Origin: Arthrobacter sp. NEB 688
Lineage (GTDB): Bacteria > Actinomycetota > Actinomycetes > Actinomycetales > Dermatophilaceae
Direction: 5' to 3'
Length of the DNA stretch: 64,000 nucleotides
Assembly: GCF_013201035.1 (NCBI RefSeq)
Contig: NZ_CP053707.1
Location: 3,224,001 to 3,288,000 of the forward strand
Below are positions 24,211 to 32,983 of the stretch, piece after piece. The number at the start of each line of letters is the position of its first letter. Within the stretch, counting starts at the first letter, position 1. Both the position numbers and the translations under genes were made by a program. The notes below the pieces were generated by a model. It ran no database searches. It saw nothing but the letters and a program-made list of their open reading frames with translations, and had not been told where the DNA came from.

Positions 24211-26147
24211 GAGGTCACTCCCTGCCGCAGGCGGACGCGTTCGAGCTCGAGCGCGTGCAGGACGGTCGTCCGCTCACGCAGCGCCTCGGCGTCGACGTCG
24301 GGGTCGTTCTGGACCCGCCGCAGCGAGGCCATCGCGTCGGCGATGCGGCGGGTGAGGTGGGCGTCGCGGACGCCGTTGGCCAGGCTGTCGAGGTAGCGCT
24401 GGGGCGGCATCCCGGTGGAGCTGTCGTAGCGCACCGGGAGCGGCGCGACCGACAGCTCGGCGACGAGCGGCCGCACCGGGGCCGCGACCGCCTCACCCAC
24501 GGCGGCGACCCAGGCGGAGGTCGAGCCCGTGCGGTGCCCGGTGGACGCGGCGAGGCGCACGCCGTCGAGGACGGCCCGGTGCGCGGGGGCGGTCAGCGCC
24601 TCCGTGGGCAGGCCGTCGAGGACTGACTCGGGGTACTGCGAGGGGTACTGGAGCATCGTCTGGAGCAGCTGGCGCTCCGCGGCCACGACCGGGTCGCGCA
24701 GGTCGGGCATCGGCATCGCCGGACCGCCCTCTCCCGGCGCGGGTTCGGTGACCTCGTCGGTGCCGCTGTGGCGGCGGTCGGGACCGTCGTCGGGGACGGT
24801 CAGCTTGCCGGCGCGCCGCACCGCGTCGGCGACCTGCTCGACCTCGACACCGAGCCAGCCCGACACGGTGCGGACGTACTCGGGTCGCAGGCTGGTGTCG
24901 CGGATCGAGCCGATGATCGGCGCGACGGCCTTCATCGCCTGCACGCGCCCCTCGGCGGTCTCGAGGTCGAAGCGGCGGATGGTCGTGCGGACCGCGAACT
25001 CGAACATCGGGACGGCGTCGTCGACGAGCGCCCGCACCTCGGCGTCGCCACGGGCGAGCCGCAGCTCGCAGGGGTCCATCCCCTCGGGGGCGACGGCGAC
25101 GAACGACTGCGCCGCCCAGCGCTGGTCCTCGCCGAACGCCTTCATCGCGGCCTTCTGCCCGGCGGCGTCGCCGTCGAAGGTGAAGACGACACGGGCCGGG
25201 GCGTGGTCGGCCTCGTCGCGCATGATGCGGCGCAGCAGCTTGACGTGGTCGACGCCGAAGGCGGTGCCGCACGTGGCGACCGCTCCCCCGACGCCGGCCA
25301 GGTGGGCCGCCATCACGTCGGTGTAGCCCTCGACGACGACGGCGCGCCGGTCGGTGGCGATGGCCTTCTTCGCGAGGTCCAGCCCGTAGAGCACGGTCGC
25401 CTTCTTGTAGATGGGGGTCTCGGAGGTGTTGAGGTACTTGGCCGCGATGCGGTCCTCGTCGAAGAGGCGCCGCGCACCGAACCCCACGGTGTCACCGGTG
25501 GTGTCGCGGATCGGCCACACGAGCCGGCCGCGGAAGCGGTCGTAGAGACCCCGGCTGCCGCGCCCGCTGAGGCCCGCCGTCGTCACCTCGTCGTCGGTGA
25601 ACCCGCGCTGCAGCAGGTGACGCGTCAGGGCGTCGCCGTCGGCCGGGGCGAACCCCACCCCGAAGGTCGCGACGGCGCCGGAGTCGAAGCCCCGCTCGCG
25701 CAGGAAGTCGCGCCCGACGCGGGCATCGGCGCGCGCGCGGTCGAGCAGCATCCCCGTGTAGTACTCCTCGGCGACGCGGTGGGCCTCGACGAGCCGCGAG
25801 CGCTTGCCGAGCGAGACGCCGCCCTCGCGGGGGCCGCCGCCCTCCTCGTAGCGCAGCTCCATCCCGACCTTGGCCGCGAGGCGCTCGACGGCCTCGGAAA
25901 AGGTGAGGTGCTCGACCTTCTGGACGAAGCTGATGACGTCGCCGCCCTCGCCGCAGCCGAAGCAGTGGTAGCTGCCGACGGCCGGGCGCACGGTGAAGCT
26001 CGGCGTCTTCTCGTCGTGGAAGGGGCACAGCCCCTTGAGCGAGCCGACGCCGGCACCGCGCAGGGTGACGTGGTCGCGCACGACGTCCTCGATGGAGGAC
26101 CGCTCCTTGACCGCGGCGATGTCCTCCGCCCTGATGAGACCCGGCAC
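24207..26147 (-). CDS. dnaG: DNA primase DnaG, 646 aa
   Basis: Makes RNA primers at the replication fork with DnaB. The CHC2 zinc finger is at the N-terminus (GLCPFHDEKTPSFTV and YHCFGCGEGGD, about residues 38-70). The TOPRIM/catalytic core has the acidic residues in VVEGYTDVMAAH and VVFTFDGDAAGQKAA. The C-terminal third is the helicase-interaction domain and is Ala/Arg-rich. Length is normal. The ATG start at 26147 reads MPGLIRAEDIAAVKER. It lies 43 bp downstream of dgt in the same direction. Confidence 0.98.
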   Translation of the reverse strand: MPGLIRAEDIAAVKERSSIEDVVRDHVTLRGAGVGSLKGLCPFHDEKTPSFTVRPAVGSYHCFGCGEGGDVISFVQKVEHLTFSEAVERLAAKVGMELRYEEGGGPREGGVSLGKRSRLVEAHRVAEEYYTGMLLDRARADARVGRDFLRERGFDSGAVATFGVGFAPADGDALTRHLLQRGFTDDEVTTAGLSGRGSRGLYDRFRGRLVWPIRDTTGDTVGFGARRLFDEDRIAAKYLNTSETPIYKKATVLYGLDLAKKAIATDRRAVVVEGYTDVMAAHLAGVGGAVATCGTAFGVDHVKLLRRIMRDEADHAPARVVFTFDGDAAGQKAAMKAFGEDQRWAAQSFVAVAPEGMDPCELRLARGDAEVRALVDDAVPMFEFAVRTTIRRFDLETAEGRVQAMKAVAPIIGSIRDTSLRPEYVRTVSGWLGVEVEQVADAVRRAGKLTVPDDGPDRRHSGTDEVTEPAPGEGGPAMPMPDLRDPVVAAERQLLQTMLQYPSQYPESVLDGLPTEALTAPAHRAVLDGVRLAASTGHRTGSTSAWVAAVGEAVAAPVRPLVAELSVAPLPVRYDSSTGMPPQRYLDSLANGVRDAHLTRRIADAMASLRRVQNDPDVDAEALRERTTVLHALELERVRLRQGVTS

Positions 26148-26190
26148 CCGACCTCCCTTCGTCCGCTGCCGAGTCTAGGTCGTGCCGGCG

Positions 26191-27432
26191 TCAGGCCGAC
26201 GGGCGGCGGCACCACGCCCGGTGCAGCGCGAGCGCCCGGACGTCGGTGAGCGAGGCGACCTGGTCGACGACGACCCGCAGGGCGGCCGCGTCGTCGCCCG
26301 CGGCGTCGAGGTCGGCGCGCAGGTCGGCATCGAGCCGGGCGGGGTCGGAGCGGTAGGCGTCGACGAGCTCGGCGACGACCTCCCGCTGCATCTCGTAGAC
26401 CGCGACCCGCTCGGCGGCGAGCATCACGTAGTGCGCCGCGACCGCCTTGAGCACCGCGCACTCGGCGCGCGCCTGCGCCGGCACGACGAGGGTCGCCCCG
26501 TGCCGGGCGAGGGCGTCGTCGCCGTACGCCGCCCGCGTCTCGACCTCGACGGCGACGGCGAAGCGGCCGATGAGGCGCGAGGTCATGTCCTTGAGCGCGG
26601 CGAGCGCGGCGCGGGAGCCGTCGTGGGCCGCCGGGACGACGCCGGAGGCCAGCACGCGCTCGAGGGCGGCGCCGAGGACGTCGGCGCCCAGGCCCGGCTC
26701 GTAGACCCGGCCGGCGACCTCGAGGACGGCGTCGACGTCGGCCCCGTCGCGCAGCCGGCGGGGGTCGAGCCACCCGGAGGCGATGGCGTCCTCGACGTCG
26801 TGCACGGAGTAGGCGACGTCGTCGGCCCAGTCCATCACCTCGGCCTCGAACGCCCGGCGCCCGACGGGGGCGTCGGCGCGGAACCACGTGAAGACGTCGA
26901 GGTCGTCGTCGTAGACCCCGAACTTCGTCGTCGGGGTGGGTCCTTCGCCGCGGCGCCACGGGTACTTGGTCGTCGCGTCGAGGCTGGCGCGCGTGAGGTT
27001 GAGACCGGCCGGGCGGCCGTCGGCGTGGGCGCGCTTGGCCTCGAGCCGGGTGAGCAGGCGCAGGGTCTGGGCGTTGCCCTCGAAGCCCCCGACACCGGCG
27101 GCGACCGCGTCCAGCGCCGACTCGCCGTTGTGCCCGAACGGCGGGTGCCCGAGGTCGTGGGCGAGGCAGGCGGTGTCGACGACGTCGGGGTTGCAGCCGA
27201 GCGCGGCGCCGATCTCGCGGCCGATCTGGGCGACCTCGAGCGAGTGGGTCAGCCGGTTGCGGACGAAGTCGTCGGACGAGGGCGCGACGACCTGGGTCTT
27301 CGCGGAGAGCCGGCGCAGCGCGGAGGAGTGCAGGAGGCGGGCCCGGTCGCGGGCGAAGTCGTCGCGGTCCGAGCGCTTCTGCGCGGGGTCCTCCGCGACC
27401 CAGCGCTCGCGGTCGTGCGCGGAGTAGGTCAC
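26191..27432 (-). CDS. dgt: dGTP triphosphohydrolase-like protein, 413 aa
   Basis: An HD-domain enzyme hydrolysing dGTP (or other dNTPs) to nucleoside and triphosphate. Metal ligands are visible in RNRLTHSLEVAQIGREIGAA (His) and CLAHDLGHPPFGHNGE (His-Asp), with a later Asp in EVMDWADDVAYSVHDVEDA. The start is taken as GTG 27432 (VTYSAHDRERWVAED); longer frames run into the neighbouring gene. It lies directly upstream of dnaG, a common actinobacterial order. Confidence 0.95.
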   Translation of the reverse strand: MTYSAHDRERWVAEDPAQKRSDRDDFARDRARLLHSSALRRLSAKTQVVAPSSDDFVRNRLTHSLEVAQIGREIGAALGCNPDVVDTACLAHDLGHPPFGHNGESALDAVAAGVGGFEGNAQTLRLLTRLEAKRAHADGRPAGLNLTRASLDATTKYPWRRGEGPTPTTKFGVYDDDLDVFTWFRADAPVGRRAFEAEVMDWADDVAYSVHDVEDAIASGWLDPRRLRDGADVDAVLEVAGRVYEPGLGADVLGAALERVLASGVVPAAHDGSRAALAALKDMTSRLIGRFAVAVEVETRAAYGDDALARHGATLVVPAQARAECAVLKAVAAHYVMLAAERVAVYEMQREVVAELVDAYRSDPARLDADLRADLDAAGDDAAALRVVVDQVASLTDVRALALHRAWCRRPSA

Positions 27433-27442
27433 CCGCCGGAGC

Positions 27443-28120
27443 CTACGACCCGCGCGCGGCCTCCGCGGCGGCAGCGGCCCGCGCCACCCAGGCCGGGGGC
27501 GTGCCGTACCGCTGGAACTTGACGAGCCGCCCTGCCGCGCAGTCCTCGACGAGCTCGGCGAGGCGCTTGTCGCGGGTGGCCTGCAGCTTGGCGTCACCGA
27601 GCCAGTGCGTGACGATCTTGCGGTAGCTGGGGGTCGCGACCGCCCAGAACGCCGCGGCGGCGGGGTCGGCGGCGAGGGCGGCCTCCTGCTCGGCGGTGAG
27701 CGACCGCTCCGGCTGCTCGAAGGAGTAGGTGCCGGTGCGGTCCTCGCGGCGCAGGGCGAACGCGGCGAGGCCGCTCGGCTGCATCCGCCCCTGCGCCGTC
27801 AGCTCCTCGACGGCGCGGACGTTGACGGCGCTCCACGTGCTGCCCTTGCGGCGCGGGGTCCAGCGCTGACGGCGGGCGTGCTCGTCGATGCGCTCGGCGC
27901 GGCTGTCGATCCATCCCCAGCACAGGGCCTCGCGCACGGCCTCCGCCCAGGTGATGCCGCCGCGGCCGGAGTCCTTCTTCCACAGACCCATCCAGAGCTC
28001 CGGCGCGGTGTCGTGGTGCGCCGCGAGCCAGCGGCCGAACTCCGCGCCGTCGGCGAAGAACAGCGCCGGCTGCCCCGCCGTGCCGCCCGGGGTCCCCGTC
28101 GACTCGCTCACGCGGGCCAT
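27443..28120 (-). CDS. YdeI/OmpD-associated family protein, 225 aa
   Basis: The family signature is seen in ELWMGLWKKDSGRGGITWAE followed by ALCWGWIDSRAERIDEH, TPRRKGSTWSAVN and the C-terminal PSYRKIVTHWLGDAKLQATR. Members are small bacteriocin-protection/YdeI-like proteins, possibly with a lyase or binding role; the biochemical function is unknown. The start is ATG 28120 (MARVSEST). The gene is 10 bp upstream of dgt, so it may lead that operon. Its promoter region carries one copy of the 93-bp direct repeat. Confidence 0.85.
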   Translation of the reverse strand: MARVSESTGTPGGTAGQPALFFADGAEFGRWLAAHHDTAPELWMGLWKKDSGRGGITWAEAVREALCWGWIDSRAERIDEHARRQRWTPRRKGSTWSAVNVRAVEELTAQGRMQPSGLAAFALRREDRTGTYSFEQPERSLTAEQEAALAADPAAAAFWAVATPSYRKIVTHWLGDAKLQATRDKRLAELVEDCAAGRLVKFQRYGTPPAWVARAAAAAEAARGS

Positions 28121-28130
28121 CCTGCCGCGC

Positions 28131-28223
28131 CCCACCGACACCGCGCAGCCCCGACGGCCGGGGCGCGGCCACGCGGAAGGTCCCGCGGCACCCGGGAGGT
28201 CCTGCGCGGCCCGGGAGCATCCG
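28131..28223. repeat. 93-bp direct repeat, left copy
   Basis: Identical over 93 bp to 29295-29387. It lies 10 bp upstream of the YdeI-family start codon. The two copies bracket a two-gene segment. Confidence 0.9.
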
Positions 28224-28236
28224 CGAACGGAGCCGG

Positions 28237-28917
28237 TCAGTCGACCGCAACAGTGGGATGTTTGAGCGAGTGCACCTGCTTGCCCGCCTGCCACGCCACG
28301 ATGTCGAGAGCACGCAACCGGGTGATGCTCACTGCCGTGCCAGAGGACTGAACAACCGCGTCGAAAAAGTCAGGATCCCGCCTGAGATCCCTCCTCATCT
28401 CAGCGGCGAGCAGTGGCACGAACTCACGCCATGACCTGGACCGTGATCGCTTGATGGTGCTGCCCGGAGCCTCGACGTAGGTCCGCCACACGAACTTGTC
28501 GTATAGGGGAACGAGAGCGGGCCGCTTCCGATGCACGATCTTCGCGAAGATGGTGCCGCGCACGCCAGGGATACCGTCGTCCACCAAAGCGAACAGATTC
28601 CCAAGAGCCTCGATCGTTCCCTCGCCAGCGTCCTGCAAGCCGAGGTCAAGAGGCAACGGTCTGAGCCGCCTTTCGATCTCGGTTCGAACGCCCTGCAGCT
28701 CGTAGAAGGCGTCGAGTTTGACCGGGACGTTGAGAAGGCCGGGAGCGAGCAGGTCACCGTCGGAGAGCCGATCCGAGTCGCCACCTGCGCAGTAACCGTC
28801 ATAAGCCGGATATCCGTATCCCCCGACACCGCGCAGATAGGTCTGGGCAGACGCCAGCGCCTCAGGCCTGTCGAGCGTCACCCCGCCGACCTCCAGTCGG
28901 TTGTCCATCTCTCCCAC
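28237..28917 (-). CDS. DUF6308-like family protein, 226 aa
   Basis: Conserved-looking blocks include LLAPGLLNVPVKLDAFYELQ, IEALGNLFALVDDGIPGVRG and KIVHRKRPALVPLYDKFVWR, the pattern I associate with the DUF6308 family of solitary actinobacterial proteins. It is helical, soluble and basic in the middle. The start may be GTG 28917 or ATG 28908. Its first codons overlap the end of the upstream gene by about 55 bp. Lower GC than the surrounding core, together with the flanking 93-bp repeats, marks it as inserted. Function unknown. Confidence 0.7.
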   Translation of the reverse strand: MGEMDNRLEVGGVTLDRPEALASAQTYLRGVGGYGYPAYDGYCAGGDSDRLSDGDLLAPGLLNVPVKLDAFYELQGVRTEIERRLRPLPLDLGLQDAGEGTIEALGNLFALVDDGIPGVRGTIFAKIVHRKRPALVPLYDKFVWRTYVEAPGSTIKRSRSRSWREFVPLLAAEMRRDLRRDPDFFDAVVQSSGTAVSITRLRALDIVAWQAGKQVHSLKHPTVAVD

Positions 28918-29248
28918 TACGCTCCCCCATTCTTTGAGCCTCGAGCGCCCGCCGACCCCCGGGAGCGAGCATGCCGCTCGCTAGGACGAACACGGGCTCA
29001 CCGCTCCGCTTCATGAGGCGTCCAGCCATGACGACGCAGTCTCCCTCGCTCACAGCCGGAAGTCGAGAAGCCGCCATCGGGAAGGCAACGACAGTCAGCC
29101 GACGCCCCCACGGCCACGCTGCCATGACGAGGTAGGCCTCGCGCGACTCTGTCCAACGCACTCGGATCATGCCCACTTCCGCCGTCAGCCGCCGGAGTGC
29201 GACGTGTTCCATCCTGTCGATGTCTTCAGGGCTGAGGCGAGGCAGCAT
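28862..29248 (-). CDS. Hypothetical protein, OB-fold-like, 128 aa
   Basis: MLPRLSPEDIDRMEHVALRR is a helical start, followed by strand-rich segments EAYLVMAAWPWGRRLTVVAF and GDCVVMAGRLMKRSGEPVFV, which read like an OB-fold; the tail is basic and disordered. The start could be ATG 29248 or GTG 29275. The gene overlaps the DUF6308-like gene by about 55 bp, so the two form one unit. A nucleic-acid-binding role is inference from the strand pattern and tail. Confidence 0.55.
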   Translation of the reverse strand: MLPRLSPEDIDRMEHVALRRLTAEVGMIRVRWTESREAYLVMAAWPWGRRLTVVAFPMAASRLPAVSEGDCVVMAGRLMKRSGEPVFVLASGMLAPGGRRALEAQRMGERSGRDGQPTGGRRGDARQA

Positions 29249-29294
29249 CGACAGCGGCGAGAATGGACGGGACACGAACCAAGGCGTACTCGCG

Positions 29295-29387
29295 CCCACC
29301 GACACCGCGCAGCCCCGACGGCCGGGGCGCGGCCACGCGGAAGGTCCCGCGGCACCCGGGAGGTCCTGCGCGGCCCGGGAGCATCCG
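29295..29387. repeat. 93-bp direct repeat, right copy
   Basis: Exact copy of 28131-28223, offset 1164 bp. It lies upstream of the two inserted genes on their coding strand, so it may supply their promoter. Confidence 0.9.
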
Positions 29388-29471
29388 GGCGCGGCTCGCC
29401 CGGGCGGTGGACACGCTGGTCCACCTCCCGGTGGACCCGGACGCGGTCGGCACGCCCGTAGGGTCGAGGAC

Positions 29472-29645
29472 ATGAACCGCCGCTACCTGTCGTTCGCCGC
29501 CCTCGCCATCACCCTGCTCTACGGGGCGAGCTTCGCGCTCTTCGACGGCGGCGCGCCGAAGGGCTACGCGGCGATCGGCGGGGTCGTCGTGGCCCTGGCG
29601 TGGATCGCCGTCGGCGTCTTCGGCCGCGACACCGACCACGCCTGA
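29472..29645 (+). CDS. Small membrane protein, 57 aa
   Basis: MNRRYLSFAALAITLLYGAS then GYAAIGGVVVALAWIAVGVF gives two membrane helices joined by a short loop, with a charged C-terminus. It is of a type common in Actinobacteria, with no known function. The ATG start follows GTCGAGGAC, a weak GAGG ribosome site. It converges on dusB. Confidence 0.7.
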   Translation: MNRRYLSFAALAITLLYGASFALFDGGAPKGYAAIGGVVVALAWIAVGVFGRDTDHA

Positions 29646-29664
29646 CGCGCAGCCGGACCCGGGG

Positions 29665-30894
29665 TCAGCCCCCGGAGACCGACAGCTCGGCCTGGGCCAC
29701 CTGCGCCCGCTGGGCGTCGTCGAGCTCGCGCGAGAGCAGCCAGTTCTCCGGCAGCGCGACCACGCGCGGCGAGCCCGCCCGGCCGCGCGGCCCCTCGGCC
29801 GGCTCGCCGGGCCACGGCGCGTCGAGGTCCATCGTCGCGATGAGGTCGTCGAGCGCCGCGAGGGAGTCGACGAGCGCCAGCTGGCTGCGCACCGTCGAGC
29901 CCGCCGGGAAGCCCTTGAGGTACCAGGCGATGTGCTTGCGGATGTCGCGGCAGCCGCGCAGCTCGTCGCCGTCGTAGAACTCGACGAGGTACTCCGCGTG
30001 CCGGCGCAGCACCGACGTCACCTCGCGCAGGCCCGGCTCGACCCGGTAGCCGGACCCGGCGAAGGCGGCAGCCAGGTCCGTGAACAGCCACGGCCGCCCG
30101 AGACAGCCGCGCCCGACGACGACGCCGTCGCAGCCGGTGCGCCGGACCATCTCGAGGGCGTCCTCGGCGGACCAGATGTCGCCGTTGCCGAGCACCGGCA
30201 CCGTCGTCACGGCCTCCTTGAGTCGGGCGATCGCCTCCCAGTCGGCCTGGCCGGAGTAGGACTGCGCGGCGGTGCGCCCGTGCAGCGCCACGGCGGCCAC
30301 GCCCTCGGCCTCGGCGATGCGGCCCGCGTCGAGGTAGGTGACGTGGTCGGCGTCGATGCCGACGCGCATCTTGACCGTGACCGGCACGTCGTACGGCGCC
30401 GCCTCGCGCACGACCGCGCGGACGATGCCGCGGAGCAGGTCGGTCTTCCACGGCAGGGCCGAGCCGCCGCCCTTGCGCGTCACCTTGGGCACGGGGCAGC
30501 CGAAGTTGAGGTCGATGTGGTCGGCGCGGTCCTCGGTGACGAGCATCCGCGCGGCGAGACCGGCCGTCGCGGGGTCGACCGAGTACAGCTGCACCGAGCG
30601 CGGGTGCTCCTGCGGGTCGTGCGAGATGAGGCGCATCGTCTCGGGGGTGCGCTCGACGAGCGCCCGCGAGGTGACCATCTCGGCGACGTAGAGGCTCGTC
30701 GCCCCCGACGCCCCACCGGCCTCGAGCCCGGCCGCGCCGTACTCGCGGCACAGCCGGCGGAAGGCGCGGTTGGTGATGCCGGCCATCGGCGCGAGGACGA
30801 CGGGCGACTCGACGACGTGCTTGCCGATGCGCAGCGGCGGCAGCACGGGCGCGGACGTGGTGGGGGCGGTGGTGGCGGTCATGGCGCCGTCCAT
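29665..30894 (-). CDS. dusB: tRNA-dihydrouridine synthase DusB, 409 aa
   Basis: A FMN-dependent TIM barrel reducing uridines in the tRNA D loop. Seen are VVLAPMAGITNRAFRRLCRE, the catalytic Cys133 in LNFGCPVPKVTRKGGGSAL, phosphate/FMN residues in VTVKMRVGID and HGRTAAQSYSGQADW, and GNGDIWSAEDA. Starts are ATG 30894 or ATG 30882. The length is slightly above the usual 330-380 because of the C-terminal extension. It converges on the small membrane gene. Confidence 0.95.
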   Translation of the reverse strand: MDGAMTATTAPTTSAPVLPPLRIGKHVVESPVVLAPMAGITNRAFRRLCREYGAAGLEAGGASGATSLYVAEMVTSRALVERTPETMRLISHDPQEHPRSVQLYSVDPATAGLAARMLVTEDRADHIDLNFGCPVPKVTRKGGGSALPWKTDLLRGIVRAVVREAAPYDVPVTVKMRVGIDADHVTYLDAGRIAEAEGVAAVALHGRTAAQSYSGQADWEAIARLKEAVTTVPVLGNGDIWSAEDALEMVRRTGCDGVVVGRGCLGRPWLFTDLAAAFAGSGYRVEPGLREVTSVLRRHAEYLVEFYDGDELRGCRDIRKHIAWYLKGFPAGSTVRSQLALVDSLAALDDLIATMDLDAPWPGEPAEGPRGRAGSPRVVALPENWLLSRELDDAQRAQVAQAELSVSGG

Positions 30895-30943
30895 TGTCGC
30901 CGAGGGAGGGCCGGATCCGTGAATCGGCCGCTACCGTGACGCG

Positions 30944-31336
30944 ATGGCGCACCCGCCGATGTTCGACGAGGACGACCCGCTGCTGCACCGCCTGCGCGGG
31001 GTCGCGCTCGCGCTGCCGGACGCGGCCGAGAAGGTCAGCCACGGCCACCCGGCGTTCTTCACGACGAAGGTGTTCGCGTACTTCGGCGGCTCGCGCCGGG
31101 TCGACGGCGACTGGGAGCAGCACGAGCAGGCCGTCCTCGTCCTCCCCGACCCCGTCGAGCGCGAGGCCCTCCTGCACGACCCCCGCGTCTGGCTGCCGGC
31201 CTACCTCGGCCCGTCCGGATGGCTGGGGCTCGACCTCGACGCCACGACCGACTGGGACGAGGTCGCCGAGCTCGTCGAGTCCTCGTACCGGCAGACCGCC
31301 GGTGTGCGCCGGGTCAGGGCGCTCGACGCCCGCTGA
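30944..31336 (+). CDS. MmcQ/YjbR-family protein, 130 aa
   Basis: Family features: LPDAAEKVSHGHPAFFTTKV near the N-terminus, FAYFGGS, then WLPAYLGPSGWLGLDL and WDEVAELVESSYRQTA. Members have a CyaY-like alpha/beta fold and are called DNA-binding proteins without firm evidence. The ATG 30944 start is good. The gene is divergent from dusB (49 bp) and converges on the hydrolase. Confidence 0.9.
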   Translation: MAHPPMFDEDDPLLHRLRGVALALPDAAEKVSHGHPAFFTTKVFAYFGGSRRVDGDWEQHEQAVLVLPDPVEREALLHDPRVWLPAYLGPSGWLGLDLDATTDWDEVAELVESSYRQTAGVRRVRALDAR

Positions 31337-31354
31337 CCCCGGCGGCCGACCCGG

Positions 31355-32101
31355 TCAGCGCCGCGCCCACGCGACGAGCTCCCAGAGGGCGGCGACCGTC
31401 TCGGCCGGGTGCGTCAGTGGGAAGACGTGCAGCCCGCGCCGCACCGTGACGACGTGCACCCACGGCGCGGAGCGCGCGGCCCGGCGGAAGCGGCGCGCGT
31501 CGACGCGCAGCTGGTCGAGCTGCCCGTTGACGAGGAGCACCGGCGCGGTGACCTCGGCGAGCATCGAGGGGCGGCACTCCCCCATGACGCCGGCCCACGC
31601 GGCGGGGATGCCGTCGAACCCGTAGCCGGCCTCCTTGAGCAGCGCCGCGAACGCCGGGGGCAGCATCGTGTCGAACTGGCGGTCGAGCGCGCGGGACATC
31701 CGGTCGGCCCCGAGCCGCTGCTCGACGCCGGCGATGGCCCGGTACAGCGCGGCGCCCGGACCGGCCGGGACGGCGGACGCCCCGAGCAGCGCCAGCCCGG
31801 CGAGCCGGTCGGGATGCCGTGCCGCCCAGGCCATCACGAGGTAGCCGCCCAGGCTGTGACCGGCGAGGACGACCGGCACGTCCGGGTCGCCGCCCTCGAC
31901 GGCCTCCCCGACGACGGCGAGCGCGGACTCCCACGAGAACGTCTCGCCGCGACGGCTGCCGTGCGCCGGCAGGTCTGGCAGGACGAGCTCGACGTCCGGG
32001 CCGAGCAGCGCCTCGTAGCGGGCCCACATCGCGTGGCTCAGCTGCGAGCCGTGGACGAGGACGAGCCGGACGGGGCGGGGCACGGCGCCATCCTCCCGCA
32101 C
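31355..32101 (-). CDS. Alpha/beta hydrolase, 248 aa
   Basis: The oxyanion region is VLVHGSQLSHAMWARYEALL, the nucleophile elbow is VLAGHSLGGYLVMAWAARHP (Ser), a cap follows, and the acid is in LLVNGQLDQLRVDAR with a final His in HVVTVRRGLHVFPLTH. The substrate is unknown. The start is ATG 32101 (MREDGAVPRPVRLVLVHGS). It is divergent from the sulfurtransferase gene by 38 bp, so the promoters must overlap the coding ends. Confidence 0.9.
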   Translation of the reverse strand: MREDGAVPRPVRLVLVHGSQLSHAMWARYEALLGPDVELVLPDLPAHGSRRGETFSWESALAVVGEAVEGGDPDVPVVLAGHSLGGYLVMAWAARHPDRLAGLALLGASAVPAGPGAALYRAIAGVEQRLGADRMSRALDRQFDTMLPPAFAALLKEAGYGFDGIPAAWAGVMGECRPSMLAEVTAPVLLVNGQLDQLRVDARRFRRAARSAPWVHVVTVRRGLHVFPLTHPAETVAALWELVAWARR

Positions 32102-32139
32102 CCCCGCCCGCGGCCGGCGGCCGGTGGTTGGATGGCCGG

Positions 32140-32970
32140 GTGAGCGCCCTCATCACCGCCGACGACCTCGCGACCGCGCGCTCGCGGGGCGAGGTCCGCG
32201 TCCTCGACGTGCAGTACGCCCTGACCGGCACGCCGGGTCGCGAGCTCTACGCGGCCGGGCACCTGCCGGGGGCGCCGTTCCTCGACCTCGACACCGCGCT
32301 CGCCGGCCCGCCCGGCGCCGGTGGCCGCCACCCGCTGCCCGACCCGGAGGTCCTCCAGGCGGCGCTGCGGGCGTGCGGGGTCGGCGACGACGACGAGGTC
32401 GTGGTCTACGACCAGCGCACCTCGCTCTCGGCCGCGCGCGCCTGGTGGGTGCTGCGCTGGGCCGGGCACCCGCAGGTGCGGGTCCTCGACGGCGGCCTCG
32501 CGGCGTGGGTGCGCGCCGGCGAGCCGGTGACGACCGACGTCCCCTCCCCCGAGCCCGGCGACCTCGTCGTGCGCGCCGGGTCGGTGCCCGTGCTGGACGC
32601 CGACGGCGCCGCCGCGATGGCCCGCCACGGTGTCCTGCTCGACGTGCGCGCCCCCGAGCGCTACCGCGGCGAGGTCGAGCCGATCGACCCCGAGGCCGGG
32701 CACGTGCCGGGCGCGGTCAACCTGCCGATGACCGAGATGCTCGCCGCCGACGGCACGTTCCTGCCGCCCGCGCGCCTGCGCGAGGTCGCCGCCGCGGCGG
32801 GCGTCCACCGCGACACCCCGGTCGGGACGTCGTGCGGATCCGGCGTGACGGCCGCCCAGATGGCCCTCGCGCTGCACGAGGTCCGCATCGACGCCGTGCC
32901 CTACGTCGGCTCGTGGAGCGGCTGGATCGCCGACCCGTCCCGCCCGCGGGCCACCGGCCCGACTCCCTGA
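32140..32970 (+). CDS. Sulfurtransferase (tandem rhodanese), 276 aa
   Basis: Two rhodanese domains. The first (VRVLDVQYALTG ... LDGGLAAWVRAGE) is non-catalytic; the second has the active-site loop GTSCGSGVTA with the catalytic Cys, after LLDVRAPERYRGEVEPIDPE and AGHVPGAVNLP. It transfers sulfur from thiosulfate or 3-mercaptopyruvate to a thiophilic acceptor. The start is GTG 32140 (VSALITADDLATARS). It converges on the next gene with a gap of only 13 bp. Confidence 0.93.
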   Translation: MSALITADDLATARSRGEVRVLDVQYALTGTPGRELYAAGHLPGAPFLDLDTALAGPPGAGGRHPLPDPEVLQAALRACGVGDDDEVVVYDQRTSLSAARAWWVLRWAGHPQVRVLDGGLAAWVRAGEPVTTDVPSPEPGDLVVRAGSVPVLDADGAAAMARHGVLLDVRAPERYRGEVEPIDPEAGHVPGAVNLPMTEMLAADGTFLPPARLREVAAAAGVHRDTPVGTSCGSGVTAAQMALALHEVRIDAVPYVGSWSGWIADPSRPRATGPTP

Positions 32971-32983
32971 CGGCCGGCGCGCG

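Noticed and set aside
24768-26249. Plus-strand open frame opposite dnaG
   Set aside because: No domain; composition is the mirror of dnaG codon bias.
28131-29387. IS element between the 93-bp repeats
   Set aside because: No transposase and no terminal inverted repeats; the enclosed genes are not IS genes.
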